From Pogonophryne albipinna (lineage: Eukaryota > Chordata > Actinopteri > Perciformes > Artedidraconidae), in assembly GCA_028583405.1 (NCBI GenBank), contig CM053258.1:4371738-4435737 (forward strand): 64,000 nt of DNA, read 5' to 3'. A model generated the notes under the pieces. It saw only the letters and a program-made list of their open reading frames with translations, ran no database searches and was not told the DNA's origin. A program made the position numbers and the translations under genes. Shown here one piece after another: positions 13,281-24,935 of the stretch (positions are counted from its first letter, which is position 1; every line of letters starts with the position of its first letter).

Positions 13281-13828
13281 CAGGGGTGTCAAACTCAAGG
13301 CCCGGGGGCCAAATCCGGCCCGCGACTTCATTTCATGTGGCCCCACAAGAGCTTGCAAAGAATATCATATGTTTATTATACAGTTACATGCCGCTTTACA
13401 GAAGCACATTGCCCATAAACTACATGCCCCACAATGCATCTCAAATTAGACTTTTTTCTCGGAATTTGAATTTTTTTTAAACGTTACTTTTTCTTTTTAA
13501 ATGTTACTTTCTTTTCAAAATGTCACTTATTTTTTTCATTTTTTCCAGAATTTGGCTTTTCTTTTTTAATCATTTTGTGACATGCGCACTGAAAGAGACT
13601 TGCAATTGTTTGCCCTAGACTTCTGCTTTCAGATGTAGTTAATGATGAAGTTATTACCCTATCCGATAATAATCCAATGCAGAGGCAATCATGTAATATA
13701 ATACAATATTTTATACATATTAAATATTTATATATTTATATTTATGTAGTCTTAAAGTTACAACCGGCCCTTTGAGTGCAACCATGATGCTGATGTGGCC
13801 CGTGATGAAATTGAGTTTGACCCCCCTG
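13281..13828. mobile_element. hAT-like non-autonomous element, CAGGGGTGTCAAACT type
   Basis: The left end is caggggtgtcaaactcaa and the right end is its complement with one change (caggggggtcaaactcaa). The 8-bp flanks atttagat and ctttagat differ at one base. The interior reads ggcccgggggccaaatccgg, as in a common vertebrate repeat. No transposase frame is present. Confidence 0.82.
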
Positions 13829-14254
13829 CTTTAGATGAATTAATAGAATCCTAATCACTTAGCCACTAAATAAGTCCTTCCACATTGTGTGATCGGATCA
13901 CAAAAGACACATGTTAATGTCAGGGCCTAACACTCCTAAAGAAAGTGTAAAACGTATTTCCCCGAGAGTTGATCTTTTCCTTTAAAATCTGAAATAAACT
14001 ATGCGCCACTCAGGGAGGCAGTCATGTCAGAAACTCAAACTTTCCCTGCAGTGAATTCACGAGATAATCTCCCAGCAGCACATCAGTAAAGCCCCTCCTC
14101 CTTCTCGTTAAATCCTGCTGTAAATGCAAATGTTATGAACCTATATCTTAAACATCAGCAGATACAGACGTTACAGGGTCTCCATACTGTCTGTTTACTT
14201 GCTTCGATGTGTGCGGCTGTGTGTGTGTGGTAGGAGGGGAGAAATGGAGTCTCG

Positions 14255-14400
14255 GAGTGTGTGAGTCTAATTAAAACGATGAAAATAATTACTGATACAG
14301 GCTGACAGACAGCCTCGCCCTCAGACATCCTCAGTAATTAGTTAATTAACCAAACGCAAATTAGCAGCAAGAATTAGTCAGCCAGGCTTAACGGAGAAGA
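14255..14400. promoter_or_regulatory. Dense TAAT/ATTA cluster
   Basis: In about 145 bp there are tctaattaaaac, ataattactg, gtaattagttaattaacc, aaattagcag and aagaattagtc, i.e. at least seven homeodomain cores, upstream of a TG array. Candidate enhancer by motif density only. Confidence 0.35.
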
Positions 14401-14458
14401 TGGTGAGCCCTCCTCTCGCTTTCTGCTTTGCTACTCTCTGCTCCGCCTTTGCTATCTG

Positions 14459-14459
<1 letters not shown>

Positions 14460-14529
<70 letters not shown>
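14460..14529. repeat. (TG)n microsatellite
   Basis: About 35 pure units. Confidence 0.95.
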
Positions 14530-14533
<4 letters not shown>

Positions 14534-15271
14534 AGAGCTACACTAAACTGTTTAAAAAAGTTAGAAATAGGGCACGTCTGCTTTATTACACTTTATCACT
14601 TCTTTGCATGACACAGCCGCAACTTGGTATATGTAATATTTTTTACGCCTAAGTGAATTCATTCAAATTAAAAAGTGATTTCAGGATAATGAGGCATTTT
14701 CTCATGTTTTCGCCGAACATAACAGGGTTACACAGTTGGAATGTTTGCATCTGTTCCCCTTCAAATCCCCTAAACTTGTAATAAAAAGTGCTAATTTAAA
14801 AGAAATTCTGGCATTTTCCTTCAACTTGAAGCAGAAAGTTTAACCAAAGAGTCGGAGCAGATATTCTCCCCATTAGAAAGAACACATTTACAAAATATCA
14901 AATGAATCCCTGCAGCTCACATGATCCGAACACGCCACCGAGGCTCCTCCGAAGCCCTGCAGGTCATAAGAACAACCGCTCAGATCCACCACGCTGAAGT
15001 CACAATGATTACGTGAGCAGGGATGAATATTCGCCCACTGTCGGCTCCAGAGGGCGAGTGGAGGCTCAGCGCTGAAGGCGGCCGGTATCCCTTTTGTTAA
15101 CACTCACTTTGCTTCGCCTGTGGCTCATTTCAGGGAAGATGTGAGAGGAGACAAAGCTCCAACTGCACAGCAACGCTCAGTCACACAATATGGCCATGTA
15201 CTATATCATAAATGTGAACACAGCATGACTCTGATGTTTTTGGTTATTGTCAACAAATCCCAAGACTAAAT

Positions 15272-15360
15272 TCAATTCAATCTTTATTTCAGACTCAAGG
15301 TCCATATCACATACAAAATGACAAGATACACATCAATAAATAAGATTAAAAAGCTAAACA
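15272..15360 (-). repeat. Dispersed LINE-tail repeat
   Basis: The block ttcaattcaatctttatttc, agactcaaggtccatatcac and atacaaaatgacaagataca is typical of an antisense LINE tail in fish. Boundaries approximate. Confidence 0.4.
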
Positions 15361-15601
15361 AATAAAAACAAACAGATGAAAAACATAAAATCAGTCCAAT
15401 CACAGCTAGCCACACATGCTCACTGTCTGTAGAGGCTGTTGCGTCAATGTCTCCAAATCATGGAAGAGAACCGAGTGGAACTCTTCACAGGGTTAATTAA
15501 AATCGAGATAACATGATTGTCCGAGTCTTCTAGGCGACACATGAATTTGTACATTAACAAAACTGTCGAACACACATTTTTTTCTACGATGAACATGATC
15601 G

Positions 15602-15790
15602 ATAAATCAAGTTTTATTTATATAGCAGCCCAATATCACAAATGACACATTCGTCTCAGGAGGCTTTGCCGTTTGTACAGAATACAACACGCTCTGTCCT
15701 TAGACCCTCACATCGTACAAGGAAAGACTCCAAAGAAACCCCACAATTAAGGGCAAAAATGCCACAGAGACGTCTATAAGAACAACCCAC
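15602..15790 (-). repeat. Dispersed fish repeat (tttatttatatagc type)
   Basis: The block aagttttatttatatagcag, cccaatatcacaaatgacac and agaccctcacatcgtacaag matches a very common teleost repeat. A fragment of the same family is at 34,440-34,490. Boundaries approximate. Confidence 0.5.
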
Positions 15791-16185
15791 AGATTGATAT
15801 TGCAACTTGTGTGTAATCATTTTTAAAGACAGAAAAACATGATAATTCCACAAAAAAGCTCTTATAGAAGTGCTTTTAATATTAACAGACAGAGCCCATA
15901 TAAGCACCATATAACCAGTGGGTGAGTGACTTTTCCAAATGTCAAAGCAGATATTAATGAAAGGTGAAATCAAGTCTTTAAACTGGGTTAAATGAGTCAT
16001 TAAAAAATAGGACCACAAAGGCGTACCATGATTATAAACTACTCATGGACTTATTGCGTGTATCTGCCCCTAAAAATTCAGTGTTTTTTCGTTTTTAGAG
16101 CATTTATTTGTAATATATCACAATGTGTGTACAATGCAGATTTTATTTAGCCTAGTGAGAGCATTCAAGTCGTTATTGAGTTTAA

Positions 16186-16422
16186 CCCTCCTGTTGTCTT
16201 CGGGTCAAATCTGACCGATTTACTACTTTCATCAATCATAACTTTTTGTTTTACATTCGATTGCATTCAGGCTTCATGATATCCTTCAGAGTAGACATTT
16301 GAACATATCAAATTGCTGATCACCACTTTCATTGAATTTTGGATGGTTTAGTCAACTTTGTAAAACCCATGGTGTTCCCGGTTCCCATAAAGAAAAGGAA
16401 TTAGTAACCATCCGGATCAGAT

Positions 16423-16509
<87 letters not shown>

Positions 16510-16791
16510 TCATACTCTAGATGTGTTCCCCCCCCTTATTTGCCCAATCCCCCCACATGGATCACACCTGGCACACGCAATACATGTTCAGTGTCTATTC
16601 TTTGTATATTTACTGCAGTGTTTCATGTATACCAGTAGTCTGATACAATATTTACAGTTTGAAAGGGTGTTAAATGAAATTTGGTGATGATTAATGTTTT
16701 TTGTGTTAATGTAATAACAGTTGAAACAGGACCGGTCAAATTTGACCGCGAACACCAAAGTAAGGGGGGGGAAACGAAGACAATAGGAGGG
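16186..16791. mobile_element. piggyBac-like MITE, copy A (with internal microsatellite)
   Basis: The element is flanked on both sides by TTAA (16,182-16,185 and 16,792-16,795). Terminal inverted repeats are ccctcctgttgtcttcg and its near-perfect complement (one mismatch). Subterminal palindromes ggtcaaatctgacc and ggtcaaatttgacc follow. It has no transposase frame. A (CA)n array of about 80 bp sits at 16,427-16,506. Copy B lies at 24,394-24,935. Confidence 0.85.
16427..16506. repeat. (CA)n microsatellite inside piggyBac-like MITE copy A
   Basis: About 40 pure units. The matching site in copy B has only about four. Confidence 0.95.
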
Positions 16792-16925
16792 TTAATTAGA
16801 GCATATTCAGATTATTGTATGTTTGTTAAGGCTGTCATTAAGTCCTATTATCTTTGTCCCATTTAACATGCTGGTTGTTGACTTCTGAAAGAAATACAAA
16901 CAGACAGATTAATGAATATTCATCA

Positions 16926-16980
16926 CATGCATACATACATAAATACATACATACATGTATACATACTACATACGTACATG
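16926..16980. repeat. (CATA)n short tetranucleotide array
   Basis: Imperfect catacataca units with taaa and tgta interruptions. Confidence 0.75.
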
Positions 16981-17160
16981 GACACAAAGATAAAAGAATG
17001 AATGGTTTGTCATTGGGGATGTGATTGCTCACACGCAAGAATATATGTGCATCGTTGTGTATAGCAGTGTGTGCGTCTGTGCATGCATGCTTGTAGCTTG
17101 GGGGGGAAGAAGCCATGTGCACATTCAGGTCAGAGCTGTCAATCATTCCCAATCTGTTAG

Positions 17161-17161
<1 letters not shown>

Positions 17162-17251
<90 letters not shown>
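17162..17251. repeat. (GT)n microsatellite
   Basis: About 45 pure units. Confidence 0.95.
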
Positions 17252-17254
<3 letters not shown>

Positions 17255-18764
17255 ACTCTGACTTATCAAGTAACCTTAAACCTGATTTCTCCTCTTAGTG
17301 CTGCAGGATTTTTCTCACACCTCCTGTGAGGAAGAGCAGTTTTGAAACAGTGAGTCCAAATATGGTCTCTGAGCTAATGCTAATAGTTGTTTCTTTTTAC
17401 ACACTGAAGGAAGTCATGAAGCAGACATCTGAGTGTGAGAGCAGTTTTCATGCAGAACAAATGGTGTGTTACAAAATAATGTCTTTGGTTTAAAAGTAGA
17501 GCGTAATGGAAACACCCCAAAAATGTAATTTTTACCAAAAATAACACCCTGACACTTCACAAATAATGTAATGTACAGAATGAAATAAGGCTTTCCTTAG
17601 TCTTTCCCTTCAAGTATACATAATATCATAAAATGCTGTGTGATATTTTAGTATTGACGACTTTAAAAGTTAATGAAAATCTTCTCACCAAACCAACAAC
17701 CAAGTCCTGTGAGTGTTTTGAGCACAAAGGGGCCTCTTTAATATGTTCCAGTGTTGTTACCTACAGTGCAGTTTGTAACAGTCATTGTTTGCTTCTATAA
17801 ATGGAGAAGATAATCTCTCTGAAACCCTCCCCAAGTAGTTCAAGTTGCCTTAACTTTAGTAGAAGTTGAACAGATGTGTAAAACTAGTTCTCTCAGAAGC
17901 TGATGTAGTTTGTATGAGGACTTGTTGGACTGAATAATTGCTCTTAAGTTATCTGTATTAAGTCATGCTGCTGTTGGTTCACATCCACTTGGATCTTTTT
18001 TGTTTACGCCGTCTTCGCTCTCTGCCGCCGTTCCTGTCACACTCCGCTGTGTATCGCTTAGTAAAACTAGAATGGCTCTCAAACGGTCTGGAAACAGTTT
18101 CTCTGGTGGGAACGTCTCTCTGTGTTTCCACTCGCTAAGCAGCCAGCAGCCAGAGAGCTGGCACGGTGGGATTCAAACTGTTTCTCCAGGGACTCACACT
18201 GCAAGCTCATCTCCCCAAAACACAACACCAGAACCCAGAGTTATAATTTTTGACAGCAGCTAAAAATATAAGAAACATCCCCGGGGGATTGTGTGTGTCA
18301 ATATTTTTTTTTCTGAACAGGATAAAAATGATTTCCTTTTCCTTCACTTTTCAAATATTCTCAACTTTTAACTAGAGGAGAGACTATTAGAAATTGTTAA
18401 GGTAGTACTGTGTAGCAAACAATGGTGAACACACAGATATAAGACCTTGAGCTTAGATGTGAACTCATTTAGAAAACGTCTTCAGCAGAGGTGGCGGCGG
18501 CCATAAAATAAGTTCAATATGTTTGTCCTTCTGAAGTTCTGAAATATCATTTGCGGTAAATTGATAAATCCTAGACGCTGTGCATGATGATGAGGAGCCG
18601 ATGGATTAGTAATAGCAGCTTTTTTCATCTTGTGACAAATTGAAAAATAAAGTACTGTTTTATATGACATGCAGCCTACTGAGACTCTGGGTTAAGGTCG
18701 TGGAAAGTTAGGAACACCTTCCTGGTTGCTAACTGTCAAATTGAAAGGTCAAAGATCCTAGTAT

Positions 18765-18910
18765 AGGAGTATAGGGTCCTTAAAGGGGAGATAAACTCCC
18801 TCTGGAGGGAACACAGGGATTTTAGCCTTTGCAGACGATTCAAATGAACCTATAGTACACACTACAGGAAAGATAGAAGCCCCAAAATCATAGTAGGGTC
18901 CCTCTAATAA
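18765..18910. repeat. Dispersed fish repeat, copy 2
   Basis: Colinear with 1,335-1,500: aaactccctctggagggaac, cacactacaggaaag, gccccaaaatcatagtaggg. Divergence is about 25% by eye. Termini are imprecise. Confidence 0.5.
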
Positions 18911-19950
18911 ATCCATGGTGCTGAGTAGCAAATTGATTCTTAATTGCAACTTAAAACTAGATCATATTTTACAGTTAGGGTGACATAACTCCATCAAAAA
19001 ACTCTGAGATTCAGGACACGTTCAGTACATTTCGATGAGTTCTTTGTACTGGAACCACTAGTAAATACTGAAAGGAAAAGCCAGTTAGCCCGGCTGCTAA
19101 CTCTTTGTTCCCATTGGCTCTGCTGCCGTTGACTTTGCTGTAATGTCAGAGGTAAGCCATGACCTGCAGGCATCTGTTCTCCTTCCCTAGAAGCTTCACA
19201 TGCATCCACTCATCACTGGCATCACACACACTTAGTGCAACACACACTCCCCACACCCGTCTTGTGGTATTTCTCGGGTCTCCACGCCCCGTGTCCTGTG
19301 GACGAGTGTATGTTTTGTTTATGGTCAGTGACATGCACAAGCACTGTGGGGCCTAACTGAATGTGAGCACTGTCAGAAGAGATTAGAGGCGTGTGTGTCG
19401 GTGGGTGTGTGTGTGTGTGTTGGCTAGTTGACTGGTGGGGAGACACCCGTACAGATGGGGGCTTCAGATGTGATGAGCGTCAGGACCGGGCCTCCTCCTG
19501 TCTTTGAGGCTCAGCGTCAAGAAAAGCCCCGCTGCTGCCGTCCAAATAACCCGAGCAGCCCACCGGCCACAGCAGCGTCCCCTTTGTCTCCTCCTCACAC
19601 ACACTCACTCACACACAGTTTCTTCAACTTACATACAAAGGCCCCATGTTTTTGGGACTCAACCAGCAACTAGCTTGTGTTAACATTCAATATTTCTGTC
19701 ACGAAGACACTTTAAAAGACACTTTAAGTGTTTAAAAGGTTGAATGATCCAGACTTGAATGTGTCTCCTGCTGCAAGAAGACAGGGGTTGCATTTGAACA
19801 ATTACTTCCTTGGCAGTGCACACGTACGGTTTATAGTTAATAATGTTTGTGTGCAACCATACCTAAAAAAAAAAGGATAATAATTGAAGACCAAAAATAA
19901 GTTGCTGTTTATGTACGAGAGTCCTACTGAGTGTCACACTCCTAGGTTTA

Positions 19951-20360
19951 TGTCACGGTTTTAGTGTTGTCTGTCTGGTTATGGGTTTTGAAAGTCTGTT
20001 CATTCGGTGTTTTGTCTTCCTCCTTGTGTTTTGTCTGGTCCTCCTCCCTGTCGTTAGTTTCCCTGGTGTGTCTGATTGTCTCATTGTGTTCACCTGTTGC
20101 CCTTGTGTTTCTCCCTCCCCTGCCCAGCTGTGTCTTGTCCTGTGATTACCCTTCTGTGTATTTAGTCTAGTCTTCCCCTGTGTTCCATGTCGGTTCATTG
20201 TTTTCCCTCCATGTTATTCCACGGTCCATGTTCCTTGTGCTGCTCGTTTGTTTTTGGATATTTTGGATACTGCCTTTTTGACACAGCTTTTATTATTTAA
20301 TAAAGCTCGCTTTTTGTTAAATTGTGCATTTGGGTCCTACCTTTTCCACGCATCCTGACA
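19951..20360 (+). repeat. LTR (solo-looking 5' long terminal repeat)
   Basis: This 410-bp unit starts TGTCACGG and ends CCTGACA, so its ends are the short inverted repeat TGTCA/TGACA expected of an LTR. A polyadenylation signal AATAAA lies at 20,299-20,304, followed by a T-rich stretch. A direct-repeat partner was not found downstream in the window. The sequence after it (20,361 on) begins a coding-like region rather than an obvious tRNA-type primer site. Confidence 0.7.
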
Positions 20361-21512
20361 GAATGAACCGACCAACAATGGACCCAGCGGATTTTCATGA
20401 TTTTGAGTTGGATCTGTTCGATCTAGGATTTTTCCCTACAGTGTTATCATGCCGAGTGGAATGGAACCTCTTCTAGAAGGGACAAAGAGGCTATCCTCAA
20501 AAAGGCACGAATGGAGGTGGCCGAAATGCCTTGGTTGAGGAGTTCGTTGCCTGAGTGGCTACAACTTTTCACAAGTTATCCTGAGGACTGGTCCGAAGCT
20601 TCTAACCCTTTCCTGGGATCCGACTACTGTCCTGTTGGAGGTCCACGGAGTCTCCAAAAAGCCTCTAGGAGACGCAGGGCCAGGATTCCAGCCCGTGCTC
20701 CAACAGCCATGATCCCGGCTTCAGTTCCGGTTTCCACAGCCCTGGATCCATGCACCAGTACCGGTCCACAGAGCTATGATTCCTTGCTCGATTACCTGGC
20801 CCACACAGCCATGGTCCAGGCCTCTGTTCCGGTTCCAGCGGCTCCAGCTCCAGCCTCAGACCTTTTCTCAGGAACCCGTCTGGCTTTTGGAGGTCCACGG
20901 AGCTTCCAAAAGGTCTCTGGAAGATGCAAGGCCAGGATTCCAGCCCGTACTCCAGCGGGTCCGGCCCCAGTTCTGGCCCCAGCGGCCATGGTTCCGGCCC
21001 TGGTTCCGGCCCCAGCAGCCATGGTTCCATGCTCCAGTGCCGGCCCCCACAGCCATGGTTCCGTGCTCCAATGCCATCCCACACAGCCTTGGTTCCGTGT
21101 TCCGGTTCCGTGCCCAGCAGCCATGGTTCCGGCTACAGAACCGGCCCACACAGCCATGGTTCCAGCCCCAGTCCTGGCCCCAGCAACCATGGTTTGGGCC
21201 CCAGTACCGGGCCCAGCAGCCATGGTTCCGGCTTCAGTACCGGCCCCAGTAGCCATGGTCCCGGCTTCAGTACCGGCCCCAGCAGCCATGGTTCCGGCTT
21301 CAGTACCGGCCCCAGTAGCCATGGTCCCGGCTTCAGTACCGGCCCCAGTAGCCATGGTCCCGACTCCAGTTTCGGCTCCAGGACTGGCTTACCGGCCGAC
21401 GCCAGCTCCCCGAGTCCTGTCGGCGTACCGGCCGACTCCAGCACCTCGTCTCTTGTTGGCTCTCCAGCCAACGCCAGCTCCCCGTGTCCTGTCGGCGTAC
21501 CGACCGACACAA

Positions 21513-22140
21513 GTCCCCTCTCAAGTCCCCTCTCAAGTCCCCTCTCAAGTTTCCTCTCAAGCCCTCTCTCGAGTTCCCTCTCAAGTTCCCTCTCAAGTCC
21601 TCTCTCAGGTCCCATCTCGAGTCTCTTCTCGAGTCCTCTCTCAAGTTCCCTCTCAAGTCCCCTCTCAAGTCTCCTCTCAAGTTCATACCCGAGTCCCCTC
21701 TCAAGTTTCCCCTCTAGTCTCCTCTCGAGTTCCCTCTCAAGTTCCCTCTCAAGTCCCCTCTCAGGTCCCATCTCGAGTCTCTTCTTGAGTCCTCTCTCAA
21801 GTTCCCTCTCAAGTCCCCTCTCAAGTCCCCTCTCAAGTCTCCTCTCAAGTCCCCTCTCGAGTTCCCTCTCAAGTCTCCTCTCGAGTTCCCTCTCAAGTTC
21901 CCTCTCGAGACCCCTCTCGAGTTACCTCTCTAGTCACCTCTCGAGTTCCCTCTCAAGCCCTCTCTCGAGTCTCCTCTCGAGTTCCCTCTCGAGTCCCCTC
22001 TCAAGCCCTCTCTCTCGAGTCTCCTCTCGAGTTCCCTATCGAGTCCCCTCTCAAGTCACCTCTCAAGTCAACTCTCAAGTCTCCTCTCGAATTCCCTCTC
22101 AAGTCCTCTCTCTCGTCCCCACTCAAGTCCCTACTCAAGT
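21513..22140 (+). repeat. 12-bp tandem array (about 50 units)
   Basis: Units such as tcccctctcaag repeat with C/T and A/G variants for about 630 bp. Because 12 is divisible by three and the unit lacks stop codons, several frames on both strands stay open. It encodes SPLS-, VPSQ- or KSPL-type tetrapeptides depending on frame. Confidence 0.85.
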
Positions 22141-22720
22141 GCCGTTGGAGGTTCCGCTGGGGGTCCTGCCAACTCCATGTCCTGTCCCGTTGGGGATCCT
22201 GCCGACTGCTCTCCTGCCGGGGGTTCTGCCAACTCCATGTCCTGTCCCGTTGGGGGTCCCACCGACTACTCTTCTGCCGGGGGTCCTGCCAACCCTGTGT
22301 CCTGTGCCGTTGGAGGCCCCGCCGACTACTCTTCTGCCGGGGGTCCTGCCAACCCTATGTCCTGTGCCGTTGGAGGTCCCGTCGACTACTCTTCTGCAGG
22401 GGGTCCTGCCAACCCTATGTCCTGTCCCGTTGGAGGTCCCGCCGACTACTCTTCTCCCGGGGGTCCTGCCAACCCTGTGTCCTGTGCTGTTAGAGGTCCC
22501 GCCGACTACTCTCCTGCCGGGGGTCCTGCCAACTCTATGTCCTGTCCCGTTGGAGGTCCCACCGACTACTCTCCTGCCGGGGGTCCTGCCAACCCCTTGT
22601 CCTGTTCCGTTGGAAGCCCCACCATCACCTGTCTCGCCGGGGGTCCTGCCAACTCCTGGTCCTCTTCCGTGGGGGATCCTGCCAAAGCCTGTCCCACTGG
22701 CTCCGGCTCCTGTTCGGCCG
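22141..22720 (+). repeat. 60-bp tandem array (about nine to ten units)
   Basis: Units contain gggggtcctgccaac then atgtcctgtcccgttgg and cgactactct, with exact 60-bp spacing from 22,141 and 5-15% divergence. They encode a 20-residue repeat in each forward frame. Confidence 0.9.
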
Positions 22721-22751
22721 ATACCGGGTCCTGCCCGGCCTCCGGAGCTGT

Positions 22752-23040
22752 CTGGTCTTCGCCCTCGAGCCCGGCCCCCTGAGAGCCGCGGTCTTCGCCC
22801 TCGAGCCCGGCCCCCTGAGAGCCGCGGTCTTCGCCCTCGTGCCCGGCCCTCTGAGAGCCCGGCCCCCTGAGAGCCGCGGTCTTCGCCCTCGAGCCCGGCC
22901 CCCTGAGAGCCGCGGTCTTCGCCCTCGAGCCCGGCCCCCTGAGTGCCGCGGTCTTCGTCCTCGGGCCCGGCCCCCTGACTCTTCCTGCCGCTGCTTTCGC
23001 CCTCATGCTCGGCCCCCTGAGTTCGCCCGCTGTGGTCTTC
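22752..23040 (+). repeat. 36-bp tandem array (about seven units)
   Basis: Units read gtcttcgccctcgagcccgg followed by ccccctgagagccgcg. They encode RPRARPPESRGL in one frame. The array decays towards the 3' end of the element. Confidence 0.85.
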
Positions 23041-24393
23041 GCCCCTTTTTGAACTCTGCCTTGCACCTGGGCCGTCCGCCCGAGACCCCCTCCTTGGTCT
23101 CTGCCTTGCCCCGGGCCGTCCGCCCGAATATTTTGAGACACCAGGAAGTAGTTACAAACAAGAGGCTTTGAGGGGAGAACTGTATTCGTAAAATTAGATT
23201 TTCTAATTGGAGTCCTAAAAAAACAAACCTTTATTTGTTTTGACAACCAAAGTTATGAGTCCCATCCATGTGTACGATAATCATAAAACCTTCAGCTTTA
23301 ACAGACAGCAGTAGCTAGACACATTAAATATGAATAGAAACTAAATGGACCACGCTACGAACGTCAAATCACGACTACATCTCTCTGCTCAGCTCTAACA
23401 CACACACACGCACGCACGCACACACACATGCACACACACGCATAGTGTTAGAAGTGTGAGGATGGTGGTCTGGATGCTGCAGGGTGGAGGTGGGTTCATG
23501 GCCTCGCTCACTCGGTTAGACTGGGCATTTTGTTCAGACACTGAAGAGAGACCTCCATCGCCTTGAGGCCTTGTATCTCTCCCCATCTCTGACTCTCCCA
23601 CAGTCTGTGAGCAGAAGCAGTGTTTCTGTAATACCTGTAACAACAGACTATACAGAGAGGCTTGCGTTCACACATCATTATCTTCTAAAACACAACATCA
23701 TTAACCCTCGTTGTATTTTTCATCACAGCTTTTGAGCTTGCAATGCGTTTACATTATCTAGATGCACAATACGAATAATGATTCCCAGATTAAAAATAGA
23801 ATCAAACACAATGTAATCATTACTAAACTAGATGTGCAAACATATATACACGAGTCGAGTAATCAACACAATTTGAAAGGCGACCAGGAGACTGACACCG
23901 TCACTAAATGGTGCAGAAGCAGGTTGTGTTTTTGTATGTCTCCTAAAACACAAATGGACCAAATCAAGTTATTTTCACTTCACAGATCTGTTTTGTAGAA
24001 AGAAATTCAACCACAGCGTGATGTACGAGTATATTTACGGATCCTGCATTTATTTCATTGTTGCAACAATATGAATGTACACTTTTTCCCCTTACGTAAT
24101 CTTGTTTTCCCCTTATTCTTTTATTACATTTTTTGGAGTGCTCCTATTAAAAAACTCCCCTCTGAATATATACACTTTCAAGAAACATCTATTTGTGATC
24201 TACCTTGCATTTAGGGTTATTTGTCTTGCTCTTTGGCAGATACCTTCTTTGTATAAACTTTGTGTAAATACTGCAGCCATATTCATCATGTTTACTGACC
24301 ATAAACTCCAACTATATCTTGCTCTATATGCGCTCTTGTTTGATCCAAGGCATCAAAAACAAAGCTGAGTGTTATCTTAAAAAGAATGATTAA

Positions 24394-24935
24394 CCCTCCT
24401 GTTGTCTTCGGGTCAAATCTGAGCGATTTACTACTTTCATCAATCATAACTTTTTTGTTTTACATTCGATTGCATTAAGGCTTTATGATATCCTTCACAG
24501 TAGACCTTTGAACATATGATAATGCTGATCACCACTTTCATTGAATTTTGGATGATTTAGTCAACTTTGTAACACCCATGGTGTTCCCGGTAAAATGACC
24601 GCCATAAAGAAAAGGAATTAGTAACCATCCGGATCAGATAAAACACACACAGAACAATTTGACACATTTCCCGCTCTTATGTGCCCATCCCCCCACATGG
24701 ATCACACCTGGCACACGCAATACATGTTCAGTGTCTATTCTTTGTATATTTACTGCAGTTTTTCATGTATACCAGTAGTCTGATACAATATGTACAGTTT
24801 GAAAGGGTATTAAATGAAATTTGGTGATGACTAATGGTTTTTGTGTAAATGTAACAGCAGTTAAAACAGGACCGGTCAAATTTGACCGCGAACACCAAAG
24901 TAAGGGGGGGGGGGGACACGAAGACAATAGGAGGG
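24394..24935. mobile_element. piggyBac-like MITE, copy B
   Basis: TTAA at 24,390-24,393 and 24,936-24,939, with the same terminal inverted repeats and colinear interior as copy A. At the site of the copy A microsatellite it has only acacacacagaac. It lacks a transposase frame. Confidence 0.87.

Larger units (their letters stand above)
13837..19950. other. Intergenic, repeats only
   Basis: Repeats listed separately occupy parts. In 18,000-18,263 a short plus frame starting MFTPSS lacks any recognisable domain. Nothing else can be supported. Confidence 0.55.
20511..22870 (+). pseudogene. Low-complexity reading frames inside the LTR element
   Basis: Two overlapping forward frames stay open for 425 codons (20,511-21,788) and 648 codons (20,924-22,870). 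Both are rich in Pro, Ser, Ala and Val. A non-repetitive start, MEVAEMPWLRSSLPEWLQLF, precedes a motif of the form GGPRS(L/F)QK...ARIPAR that occurs twice (about 20,635-20,695 and 20,889-20,949), indicating an internal duplication. After that the protein is only short-period repeats. A frame break separates this from the upstream MDPADF start. I recognise no enzymatic domain. It is probably a decayed element-encoded gag-like or structural protein; host function is not supported. Confidence 0.45.
19951..23125 (+). mobile_element. Truncated LTR-type element with tandem-repeat coding region
   Basis: The 5' LTR (19,951-20,360) is followed by a short reading frame, MDPADFHDFELDLFDLGFFP and onward, from 20,378 to a stop at 20,474-20,476. 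It then continues in another forward frame from 20,511, which implies a small indel. Downstream the region is built of tandem arrays with periods of 33 bp (about 21,000-21,370; PSSHGSGFSTG-like), 12 bp (about 21,513-22,140), 60 bp (22,141 to about 22,720) and 36 bp (about 22,752-23,040; RPRARPPESRGL-like). Every period is a multiple of three. No protease, reverse transcriptase, RNase H or integrase motif is visible, and no 3' LTR or polypurine tract follows. The 3' boundary near 23,125 is where GC-rich sequence stops. The likeliest reading is a 3'-truncated non-autonomous or chimeric Gypsy-like element. The family is not identified. Confidence 0.6.

Noticed and set aside
18000..18263. Plus-strand frame MFTPSS... 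with a possible gene fragment
   Set aside because: No domain, no splice structure. The shared phrase aacggtctggaaacagt also found near 7,390 hints at a repeat rather than a gene.
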